This document shows, piece after piece, positions 7,468 to 13,602 of a stretch of 13,602 nucleotides of DNA. Positions within the stretch are counted from its first letter, which is position 1; each line of letters starts with the position of its first letter. The DNA is from Helicobacteraceae bacterium. Lineage in GTDB: Bacteria; Campylobacterota; Campylobacteria; Campylobacterales; SZUA-545. Under the pieces are notes generated by a model, which had not been told where the DNA came from, ran no database searches, and saw only the letters and a list, made by a program, of their open reading frames with translations. Position numbers and translations under genes: made by a program. Location: positions 1 to 13,602 of the forward strand of contig JAISRI010000020.1 in NCBI GenBank assembly GCA_031273735.1, given 5' to 3'.

Positions 7468-7474
7468 AAAAGCG

Positions 7475-8296
7475 TTATCGCGTCGAAAGTTTAAGGTTTC
7501 GCGCTATTCTGCCAAAACCAAACGCTTGGCGCGCTTCGCGAATTGCCGAATGTTCGCATGAGGCGACCAAAATGCCTTCGCGATCCTCTAAAGAGTTTTC
7601 GATCTCTCCAAACGGATTACAATATAGCGAATTGCCGTAAAACGTCCAGTTTAGGCGTTTTTCTAAATACTCGCCAATTCTATTTGCTCGGATCAGATAA
7701 CAACCGCCGATAAAAGAGCGCGTTTTGCATAGCGTTTGCCATCGTGCGAACGATTCAAAGGCGCATACGGAAACGGCGATCACAACGTCCGCTTTTTTCT
7801 TAACAATTTGGTGCCAAAAAAGATCGGAATGTAGTTCAAAACCAAAAAGCAAACAGATACGAAAACCTTGATATGTAAAAATCGCGGGCGGTTTCAAAAC
7901 GGCGCGATCGTTTGCGAAAAAAGCCGCTTCGTTCCAATGAGGATAGTCGATCAAAATCCGCTGATCAAAGCGCCATACGCGATCGGGCGCGAAGCGATAA
8001 ACGCTCTTAAACGGTTTGCCCCCAATTACGCGTATGATCGGCGCGATAATCGTCATTTGATACTGCTTTGCGAGTTTGACTAGATTTTCGTAGGCTTCCG
8101 CGCCCTCTTTTTTAATAACGGCGATCGGCGATTTCGCAAGTTCCTTAAAAAAAGAGTTACAAACGTACTCGGGCAAAACCGCTATGCGCGAACCTCTACT
8201 TTTTGCCTGCGCAAGCAAATAATCCAACCGCGCCGAGTCGATTTTTAGCGCGTCGGTTTGCAAAACCGCGACGTTAAGCGTTTTGTTTCTCTTCAT
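7475..8296 (-). CDS. nitrilase-superfamily (carbon-nitrogen hydrolase) protein, catalytic Lys not visible
   Basis: A 273-residue protein with the nitrilase fold: LNVAVLQTD at the N-terminus, the Glu of RIAVLPEYVCNS (E43) and the Cys of FRICLLFGFEL (C148), at the expected spacing. Active members use a Glu-Lys-Cys triad to hydrolyse amide or nitrile bonds. The Lys should lie about 35 residues before the Cys, but that stretch reads RFDQRILIDYPHWNEAAFF and has no Lys from residue 98 to 134, so Gln or Arg stands in its place. The usual Asp of 'ICYD' is Leu as well. The substrate is unknown. I chose ATG 8296 over an upstream TTG (8317); the coding region overlaps the 3' end of xseB by 23 bases, so the two are co-translated. 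Confidence 0.8.
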   Translation of the reverse strand: MKRNKTLNVAVLQTDALKIDSARLDYLLAQAKSRGSRIAVLPEYVCNSFFKELAKSPIAVIKKEGAEAYENLVKLAKQYQMTIIAPIIRVIGGKPFKSVYRFAPDRVWRFDQRILIDYPHWNEAAFFANDRAVLKPPAIFTYQGFRICLLFGFELHSDLFWHQIVKKKADVVIAVSVCAFESFARWQTLCKTRSFIGGCYLIRANRIGEYLEKRLNWTFYGNSLYCNPFGEIENSLEDREGILVASCEHSAIREARQAFGFGRIARNLKLSTR

Positions 8297-8462
8297 ACTC
8301 CAGTTTCGCGCTTTCAAGCATTTTAGCCGCCTCGTCCAAAAGTTTTTTCGCCTCTTTGAAAAGCGCGGTCGCTTTATCCAGCGGCAGATCGCTTTTGTTT
8401 AGCTCCGTCAAAATCGTCTTGGCGGCTTCGATTGTAGCTTCATAGCTCTGTTTTTCTTGCAT
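8274..8462 (-). CDS. xseB: exodeoxyribonuclease VII small subunit
   Basis: A 62-residue helical protein matching the XseB family: an N-terminal helix (SYEATIEAAKTILTELNKSD), the 'LPLDKATALFKEAKKLL' turn and second helix, and a charged coiled tail (AKLEYEEKQNA). With XseA, which is not in this window, it forms exonuclease VII, a cytoplasmic enzyme that degrades single-stranded DNA into oligonucleotides and works in repair. The start at ATG 8462 is set by AAAGGA six bases upstream; a longer frame to 8492 has no such support. It is the first gene of a leftward operon with the nitrilase-like gene and diverges from mdh. Confidence 0.85.
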   Translation of the reverse strand: MQEKQSYEATIEAAKTILTELNKSDLPLDKATALFKEAKKLLDEAAKMLESAKLEYEEKQNA

Positions 8463-8468
8463 AATAGT

Positions 8469-8474
8469 TCCTTT
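8469..8474 (-). promoter_or_regulatory. ribosome-binding site deciding the xseB start
   Basis: On the minus strand AAAGGA lies six bases before ATG 8462 and selects the 62-residue form over a 72-residue reading. Confidence 0.75.
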
Positions 8475-8559
8475 ATATCGGCAAAAAATCAACGTAAAAT
8501 ATCAGAAAAGCTATCAAACTTCGTCTTTTCGCGCGGACAAACTCTATTTTAAGGAAAGC

Positions 8560-8584
8560 GGAGGCGGGGAGGGGAGGCGGGGGG
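8560..8584 (+). other. G-rich tract, possible quadruplex former, upstream of mdh
   Basis: Twenty-five bases with six G-runs (2, 2, 4, 4, 2, 6) separated by single A or C, about 75-100 bases before the mdh start in the divergent xseB-mdh intergenic region. Only three runs have three or more G, so a two-tetrad quadruplex or one splitting the 6-G run is the realistic option. The coding strand of mdh carries the Gs. A possible -10-like CATAAT lies at 8612-8617, but I could not find a convincing -35. Confidence 0.5.
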
Positions 8585-8658
8585 CGAAAGAGATATTTGG
8601 GCAATGTATGGCATAATTGATCTTTAATTAAACTGAAATTAGCGAGGGATAGGCGGTT

Positions 8659-9606
8659 ATGCGCGGCAAAAGAGTATCGATTATCGGGGCGGGCGCGGTA
8701 GGTTCTACCGTCGCGTATTCGCTTGCTTTGCAAGGCTTTGTCCATGAAATTATTTTACTAGATTCTAAAACGGACGTCGCTTGGGGCAAGGCGCTAGATA
8801 TGTCGCAAGCCGCCGCCGTGATTCGCCAACATACGATCGTGCGCGTCGCAAGCGGTTACGACGATCTAGCCGATAGCGATATTGTCATTATAGCGGCGGG
8901 CGCGGCGCGAAAGCCCGGTATGAGCCGCGACGATCTTTTGCTGATCAACGCCGAAACCGTCCGCAGTATTTCAAAACAGATCAAAGGGATTTGCGCCAAT
9001 TCGTTTGTGATCGTTATCACCAATCCGCTTGACGCTATGACTTACGTCGCGTTGAACGAGACGGGATTTGATCGGCGGCGCGTGATCGGTATGGCGGGGC
9101 TTTTGGATTCGGGCAGAATGGCGAGTTTTATCTATGAAAAATTGGGCTACGGATCGGGGCAGATTCGCGCTACCGTGCTAGGCGGACACGGCGATAATAT
9201 GGTTCCGCTTCACCGCTATTCGACTGTGGCGGGCGTGCCGATCACCGATTTACTGAGCCAAGACGAGATCGATTTAATCGTAAAGCGCACCAAAAACGCG
9301 GGCGCCGAGATCGTAGGCTATTTGCAAAGCGGATCGGCTTACTACGCTCCGGCGATCGCTACGACTATGATGTGCGAGGCGATCTTGCGCGATAGCAAAC
9401 AGATATATCCGTGCGCCGTGAGGTTGGATGGAGAATACGGATATAACGACGTAGTAACCGGCGCGCCGATCGTACTTGGCGCAAACGGCGTGGAAAAGAT
9501 CATAGAGGTAACGCTAAACGACGAAGAAAAAGCCGAATTCGAGCGTTCCGTAGCCTCCGTAAAAAAACTTGTCGATACGCTAAAAGAAAAAAAGTTTTAC
9601 GAGTAA
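8659..9606 (+). CDS. mdh: malate dehydrogenase, LDH-like type
   Basis: It catalyses NAD-dependent interconversion of malate and oxaloacetate in the TCA cycle, in the cytoplasm. The 315 residues fit the LDH-like (MDH type 3) class. The Rossmann motif GAGAVG (10-15) is followed by Asp35 for NAD. ARKPGMSRDD (83-92) carries Arg84, the residue that marks malate over lactate specificity (lactate enzymes usually have Gln), plus Arg90. TNPLDAM (121-127), LLDSGR with Asp150 and Arg153, and GGHGD with catalytic His177 complete the site. A GAGGGA-type site (8644-8649) precedes ATG 8659. It lies 10 bases before fumC, which makes its substrate, so the two form an operon. Confidence 0.93.
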   Translation: MRGKRVSIIGAGAVGSTVAYSLALQGFVHEIILLDSKTDVAWGKALDMSQAAAVIRQHTIVRVASGYDDLADSDIVIIAAGAARKPGMSRDDLLLINAETVRSISKQIKGICANSFVIVITNPLDAMTYVALNETGFDRRRVIGMAGLLDSGRMASFIYEKLGYGSGQIRATVLGGHGDNMVPLHRYSTVAGVPITDLLSQDEIDLIVKRTKNAGAEIVGYLQSGSAYYAPAIATTMMCEAILRDSKQIYPCAVRLDGEYGYNDVVTGAPIVLGANGVEKIIEVTLNDEEKAEFERSVASVKKLVDTLKEKKFYE

Positions 9607-9616
9607 AAGAGGCTTA

Positions 9617-10990
9617 ATGGATTACCGCGTTGAAAAAGATACGATGGGCGAGGTAAAAGTCCGTGCCGATCGCCTTTGGGGAGCGCAGACGCAAAGAAGC
9701 CTAGATTTTTTCAAAATTGGCGAAGAGAAAATGCCAAAACCGCTGATTATAGCTTTCGCTCATTTGAAAAAAGCGGCGGCGATCGCAAACGCGCGGCTTG
9801 GCAAGATGAAAGCGGATATGAGCGAAGCGATCGTCTTCGCGTGCGACGAGATATTATCGGGCAAATACGACGACGAATTTCCATTAAGCGTTTGGCAGAC
9901 GGGAAGCGGCACGCAAACCAATATGAATCTAAACGAGGTAATCGCCTTTATAGCAAGCAAAAAATTAGGCGAAAAACTTAACCCGAACGATCATATAAAT
10001 ATGAGCCAAAGTTCCAACGATACGTTTCCAAGCGCTATGCATATTTCGGCGGTTTTGGAAGTAGAGCGTTTTCTTTTGCCCGCGATCGATGCGTTGCGCC
10101 AAACGCTGGAGCGAAAATCTCAAGAGTTCGCCCCGATCGTCAAAATCGGGCGGACGCACCTGCAAGACGCCACGCCGCTTACGCTTGGGCAGGAGTTTTC
10201 GGGTTACGCGGCGGCTTTGGAGAACGGCGCGGCTCTAATCAAAAGCGCGCTTGAGTTTGCGCGAAATCTCGCGATCGGCGCGACTGCCGTCGGCACGGGT
10301 TTGAACGCGCCCGCGAAGTTTGCGCAAGCGGTTTGCGACGAGCTAAACGGGGCGTTAAACGAACGTTTTACCCCCGCGCTTAATAAGTTCCACGCGCTAA
10401 CGAGCCACGACGCGCTTACGAATCTGCACGGCGCGATCAAAGCTCTTGCGGGCAATCTGATGAAGATCGCTAACGATATTCGCCTTCTTGCGTCCGGTCC
10501 TCGTTGCGGTTTGGGCGAATTAACTATTCCAGAGAACGAACCGGGAAGTTCGATTATGCCCGGCAAGGTTAATCCTACGCAAGCCGAAGCGCTGACGATG
10601 GTCGCCGTTCAGGTGATGGGCGCCGACGCGGCGATCGGTTTTGCGGCAAGTCAGGGCGCTTTTGAGCTTAACGTTTTTAAGCCCGTGATTATCTACAATT
10701 TTTTGCAATCGGTTAGATTGCTTGGCGACGCGGCTAATAGTTTTAATCAACATTGCGCGATTGGAATCAAGGCAAATAAAGAGACGATCGAGCGTTATGT
10801 GAATAGCTCGCTAATGTTAGTTACCGCTCTTGCCCCCGCGATCGGCTATGAAAACGCCGCGTCGATCGCCAAAAAAGCCCACAAAGAGGGTTTGAGCTTA
10901 CGCGAATCGGCGATCGCCTCCGAATTGATTAGCTCCGAAGAGTTTGATAAAACGGTAATCGCCAAAAATATGACCGCGCCAAAGGATTAA
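9617..10990 (+). CDS. fumC: fumarate hydratase, class II
   Basis: Iron-independent reversible hydration of fumarate to L-malate, the TCA step next to mdh. The 457 residues are the normal length for a homotetrameric class II fumarase. Motifs in order: QTGSGTQTNMNLNEV (94-108), QSSNDTFPSAM (131-141), GRTHLQDATPLTLGQEF (178-194) with the catalytic-region His181, and the superfamily signature GSSIMPGKVNPTQAEA (310-325) with the loop Ser expected to be the base. AAGAGG before ATG 9617 is the ribosome-binding site. By my count it has about 11 CGATCG words, typical of the local background. The stop is only 2 bases before the next gene, with no terminator between them. Confidence 0.95.
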   Translation: MDYRVEKDTMGEVKVRADRLWGAQTQRSLDFFKIGEEKMPKPLIIAFAHLKKAAAIANARLGKMKADMSEAIVFACDEILSGKYDDEFPLSVWQTGSGTQTNMNLNEVIAFIASKKLGEKLNPNDHINMSQSSNDTFPSAMHISAVLEVERFLLPAIDALRQTLERKSQEFAPIVKIGRTHLQDATPLTLGQEFSGYAAALENGAALIKSALEFARNLAIGATAVGTGLNAPAKFAQAVCDELNGALNERFTPALNKFHALTSHDALTNLHGAIKALAGNLMKIANDIRLLASGPRCGLGELTIPENEPGSSIMPGKVNPTQAEALTMVAVQVMGADAAIGFAASQGAFELNVFKPVIIYNFLQSVRLLGDAANSFNQHCAIGIKANKETIERYVNSSLMLVTALAPAIGYENAASIAKKAHKEGLSLRESAIASELISSEEFDKTVIAKNMTAPKD

Positions 10991-10992
10991 CT

Positions 10993-13038
10993 ATGAACAT
11001 CAACGACGCGCCAATAGAAAAATCAGGCGACGACCTATTGGGTTTTGGAGGAATTGCCAAAAAACTTGCCGGTTCAATTTTAAGGTTAGATACAGAAAAT
11101 CGTTCGTTTGTCGTTGGCGTTGAAGGAGAGTGGGGAAGCGGCAAAACAAGTTTGTTAAATCTGGTTATAGAGCAAATCAAGAAAGAAAATCCTAACGAGG
11201 AAAAAGCAATAATTTTTCATTTTAATCCTTGGCTAGTTATTGGAGTAGAAAACCTATTTGGATATTTCTTTTCAGAGCTTAACAATTATATTTTGCAATC
11301 TGATTATGGGATAAAAAATCGTGAGCAGTGGCATAACGCTATTACAAAATTTGCAAAGTCCGTAATCCCTAGTTCATTAGGCATAAATATTTCTGGGATC
11401 AACGTCAACTGGGATTTTCCAAAAGAAGCTAATCAAAACACGTTATTTGACCAGAAAAAGAAAATTAACGAATTTCTTTCGCAAATGCCACGAAAAATTA
11501 TTATTGTTATAGACGATATAGATCGGCTAACGGACGAAGAAACAGAAGCCGTTTTCCGATTGGTTAAAGGCGTTGCCGATTTTAAGAATATAGTATATGT
11601 TTTACTCTACGACAAACGGATTGTAGCAAAATCGCTAGAAAACTACAAAAGCGAAAACGGCGAAAAATATCTTGATAAAATTATTCAGTATGGCGTAACA
11701 GTTCCTGCCCCTAACCGTTTTTGTACTTTTTCTGAGTTTAACAATTCCTTGAAAAAAATTAAAAATATAATACCAGAGACCGATTATCTTCTTTATCAAA
11801 ATGACCAATATCAAATGGTTTTTGAAAATAGTTTTGTCAAGCACGTTAAGACGCTAAGAGCGTTAAAGAAAATAGAGGATATAATTAGTTTTGAATATTC
11901 ACAAATAAAATCTCATATAAATATAGTAGATTATATCGCTTTAACCATTATTAGAGTATGCAATATAAAACTATACTGCTCAATAAAGGACGAACCAAAC
12001 AAATATTTTTATGTTATGCGGGTAGACTATGATCCAGATACACTAGGAGAAGATGAATACAATAAGAAAATTGACAAGGAGTTTAAGGAAGAAAGAGAAT
12101 ACGAAGACTATTACGATCTTGTTTCTATTATGTTCCCCGCTTTCTCAAGCCCGTATATAATACCCCACGAAGACAAGTTAAACAAGATTGCAAGTATTGA
12201 TGGACACAATAAATATTTTCAGTTTCTGCCGCCTTTAATTAACGATGACGATTATAACAATCTGAAGTCCGCAATGTTTAGCGGCGATCTTGTTGGCTTT
12301 GAAAATATCGTTAATTCTACCGCGAATAATCAAACTTCTTCCGAAAGCGTCGTTTCTAATTTTTATTTTCTATTAGATAAACATAATGAGATAAACTCTT
12401 TTTCGGATAACGATATGATTAATTCCGCTATCCTGCTTACTAATTTAACTTTCGATGTAAGCGGCGAACTAGGGAGACAATTTCTTTCGAAAATCATTAA
12501 AGATAAGAACGAAAATCTCGAAAAAATATGTCAAGAAAACAGAATACCTATATTAATTCGCTTATGGTTATTGATTTTTTATCGAGAACGAACGCAACTT
12601 GAACTTTCGGGCGAAACGTTAAATAGCTTTACCGCCGAGTTAAAAAACGTTACGCTAAAGGAAGCAATACAATATGGCGGCGACATAGATAATTACGTTT
12701 TAAGAGATCTTGCTAAATGTAAGATTACAGATTCTATCTCTCGCGAAATAAAAGAAATTATGTTTAACTCTAAAGATGATTTCCTTAAAATTATTAAATT
12801 ATTCCTTAAGAAAACGCAGCGATATAAGAAAGAATCGTATATTCCTGATAAAATAGATACATTTGAAGATTATATTGATCTAGAAAAAACGATAAAATAC
12901 GCAAAATCTTTAGCGGAGGGCGACTTAACGGACGAAGAACGCGCGTTTATTGAACCTTTATTACAAAAGGTTAAAAATCGAGATACGTTTCGGCGCGCTT
13001 ACAATTCAGGAGGACAGCCTCCAGAAATTGTAGCTTAA
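10993..13038 (+). CDS. KAP-family P-loop NTPase, possible phage-defence protein
   Basis: A 681-residue predicted ATPase. The Walker A motif is GEWGSGKT (45-52), then FHFNPW (75-80), a conserved KAP-family segment, and Walker B IIIVIDDIDRL (169-179) followed by a sensor-like region VYVLLYDKRIV. This order is that of KAP NTPases (PF07693). Many KAP proteins have membrane helices between Walker A and B; none is evident here, so it is probably cytoplasmic. Residues ~240-681 are helical and charged with no domain I recognise. The family includes phage-exclusion proteins such as PifA, so defence is plausible but unproven. It starts 2 bases after fumC without its own clear ribosome-binding site. It is AT-rich and lacks CGATCG, which suggests horizontal acquisition. 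Confidence 0.85.
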   Translation: MNINDAPIEKSGDDLLGFGGIAKKLAGSILRLDTENRSFVVGVEGEWGSGKTSLLNLVIEQIKKENPNEEKAIIFHFNPWLVIGVENLFGYFFSELNNYILQSDYGIKNREQWHNAITKFAKSVIPSSLGINISGINVNWDFPKEANQNTLFDQKKKINEFLSQMPRKIIIVIDDIDRLTDEETEAVFRLVKGVADFKNIVYVLLYDKRIVAKSLENYKSENGEKYLDKIIQYGVTVPAPNRFCTFSEFNNSLKKIKNIIPETDYLLYQNDQYQMVFENSFVKHVKTLRALKKIEDIISFEYSQIKSHINIVDYIALTIIRVCNIKLYCSIKDEPNKYFYVMRVDYDPDTLGEDEYNKKIDKEFKEEREYEDYYDLVSIMFPAFSSPYIIPHEDKLNKIASIDGHNKYFQFLPPLINDDDYNNLKSAMFSGDLVGFENIVNSTANNQTSSESVVSNFYFLLDKHNEINSFSDNDMINSAILLTNLTFDVSGELGRQFLSKIIKDKNENLEKICQENRIPILIRLWLLIFYRERTQLELSGETLNSFTAELKNVTLKEAIQYGGDIDNYVLRDLAKCKITDSISREIKEIMFNSKDDFLKIIKLFLKKTQRYKKESYIPDKIDTFEDYIDLEKTIKYAKSLAEGDLTDEERAFIEPLLQKVKNRDTFRRAYNSGGQPPEIVA

Positions 13039-13139
13039 AACGATATATTTGCCGACAATTTCGCTATCGCAAGAGGCAGTTTTGAATACACGCGAATTTC
13101 AAATTTAGGCGATTGCTTTTCTCTCTCGTTCAGACCAAA

Positions 13140-13161
13140 GAAAAGGCGGGATTACGCCCGC
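13140..13161 (-). terminator. intrinsic terminator, leftward
   Basis: Read on the minus strand, GCGGG (13161-13157) and CCCGC (13150-13146) form a short GC stem with a 6-base loop, followed by CTTTTCTTTG. It lies 15 bases after the stop of the leftward TPR remnant and would end that transcript. The 5-bp stem is short. It has no T-run on the plus strand, so it does not obviously terminate the KAP gene. Confidence 0.5.
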
Positions 13162-13176
13162 TAAAAAGGTTGCGTA

Positions 13177-13320
13177 TTAGTCGCGTAACAACTTTTTTTC
13201 GCTTAGATATTGCAAAAACTTGCAATCGCTTAACTCGCACGCCTTTCTAGCGTCTTGCGTCGCGCTTTTGTATTTTTCTTGCTTTGCGTAAGCTATGGCG
13301 CGATGATAGTAAGCGTCGCC
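13177..13320 (-). pseudogene. C-terminal remnant of an exported TPR paralogue
   Basis: The leftward frame reads GDAYYHRAIAYAKQEKYKSA, then TQDARKACELSDCKFLQYLS, then EKKLLRD and a stop at 13177-13179. This is the last TPR unit and C-terminus of the family seen at 1865 and 2957; its final 22 residues align position by position with the repaired 2957 pseudogene. Upstream of 13320 the frame runs into the hairpin-repeat half (reading AVIPAKG) and then unrelated sequence with only a TTG at 13386. The N-terminal signal peptide and other units are gone, so it is a fragment and not a working gene. Confidence 0.75.
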
Positions 13321-13334
13321 CTTCGCGGGAATGA
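13321..13334 (-). repeat. half copy of the palindromic repeat, at the break of the TPR remnant
   Basis: CTTCGCGGGAATGA matches the right half of copy C (3593-3606), but the matching left ATTCCCGC is missing and TPR coding sequence stands there instead. The junction marks where the TPR gene was broken. Confidence 0.7.
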
Positions 13335-13380
13335 CCGCACAACCATAGCTTAACGTAAGATCAAGGATATAATCGCGTTG

Positions 13381-13432
13381 GGTCAATCCTACTTTAGGTA
13401 TCCTCTAATCCTATTGAAGCTAGGATATGACC
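13381..13432 (+). promoter_or_regulatory. inverted repeat covering the transposase ribosome-binding site
   Basis: GGTCAATCCT (13381-13390) is complementary to AGGATATGACC (13422-13432), ten pairs with one bulged A. The right arm contains the AGGA Shine-Dalgarno and abuts ATG 13433. Further ATCCT copies (13400-13404, 13409-13412) offer alternative pairings, such as ATCCTA/TAGGAT with a 7-base loop. A transcript entering from outside would hide the ribosome-binding site. The left arm is probably near the insertion-sequence end. Confidence 0.6.
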
Positions 13433-13602
13433 ATGAAAAACAAGTATTTAAGAAGAACGCACATATCTGAGCGTAAGTTCAAACAGATTCTAAAGCTGTT
13501 TTGCGAAGACCTTGAGTTAACAAAAATAGCGAATCTTGTTTGCTTAAACAAGAATACGCTTTTAAGAATAGCGCAGAAGCTCAGACAAAGGATAGCTACT
13601 TT
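13433..13602 (+). CDS. transposase, IS1595-like family, N-terminal part
   Basis: An open frame from ATG 13433 runs off the right edge after 56 residues. It begins MKNKYLRRTHISERKFKQIL and continues KLFCEDLELTKIANLVCLNK, then NTLLRIAQKLRQRIATF. This is the N-terminal helix-turn-helix region I recognise from IS1595/IS1016-type transposases ('ISE.KF.QI..LF..DL....IA....L...T'). Such transposases move the element by cut-and-paste with a DDE-type catalytic domain, which would lie beyond the window. AGGA (13422-13425) is the ribosome-binding site. Whether the gene is complete cannot be judged. Confidence 0.78.
   Translation, partial: MKNKYLRRTHISERKFKQILKLFCEDLELTKIANLVCLNKNTLLRIAQKLRQRIAT

Larger units (their letters stand above)
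13378..13602 (+). mobile_element. left end of an IS1595-like insertion sequence, boundary approximate
   Basis: The change from host-like TPR remnant to transposase leader occurs near 13378-13381. No terminal repeat can be confirmed because the right end is outside the window, so the left boundary is inferred from where TPR-related and repeat sequence stops. Confidence 0.5.

Noticed and set aside
8473..8745. 90-residue minus-strand ORF over the xseB-mdh gap
   Set aside because: It runs antisense into mdh and through the G-rich tract, giving a Pro-rich chance peptide.
10204..10566. 120-residue minus-strand ORF inside fumC
   Set aside because: fumC has every family motif across this region; the antisense frame is open only because of GC-biased codon use.
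13321..13386. N-terminal part of the leftward ORF as a real start of the TPR fragment
   Set aside because: It begins at TTG in the presumed insertion-sequence end and is built from repeat sequence (AVIPAKG), so it is not a genuine N-terminus.

Overview
The window looks like a chromosomal stretch of a Campylobacterota (epsilonproteobacterial) genome. This is inferred from the protein set (MltG, AsmA-like protein, nitrilase-like protein paired with XseB, LDH-like malate dehydrogenase, class II fumarase) and from familiarity with such genomes. No rRNA or marker gene is present to prove it. Host-like genes are rich in GATCG and CGATCG words, which gives a recognisable background signature.

Layout. 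Bases 1-~790 are the broken edge of a Mu-like prophage: the end of an unidentified upstream gene, then a gpG-like virion morphogenesis gene, then a 52-bp duplicate of that gene's 3' end. Bases ~790-1205 are junction sequence with at most a doubtful 5'-truncated gene. Bases 1218-3371 hold three envelope-type genes: a small outer-membrane beta-barrel protein, an exported protein with seven TPR units, and a shorter TPR paralogue broken by a one-base frameshift. Bases 3372-3839 have no gene but carry hairpin-forming repeats built from ATTCCC...GGGAAT halves.

Bases 3840-10990 are the conserved core. mltG (-) stands head to head with an AsmA/YhdP-like gene (+), and their first 74 bases overlap on opposite strands. 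A nitrilase-superfamily gene and xseB form a leftward operon. Divergent from it, mdh and fumC form a rightward pair that catalyses consecutive TCA steps between fumarate, malate and oxaloacetate.

Bases 10993-13038 encode a KAP-family P-loop ATPase starting only 2 bases after the fumC stop. It is more AT-rich and lacks the CGATCG words of its neighbours, so it is probably acquired. KAP ATPases are repeatedly linked to phage defence, so it is the best candidate for an accessory system here. The right end (13039-13602) holds a leftward terminator, the C-terminal remnant of a third TPR paralogue joined to half of the hairpin repeat, and the start of an IS1595-like transposase whose ribosome-binding site lies inside an inverted repeat.

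Overall this is a stable housekeeping block flanked by decaying mobile and repeat-rich DNA. No tRNA, rRNA or CRISPR array was seen.
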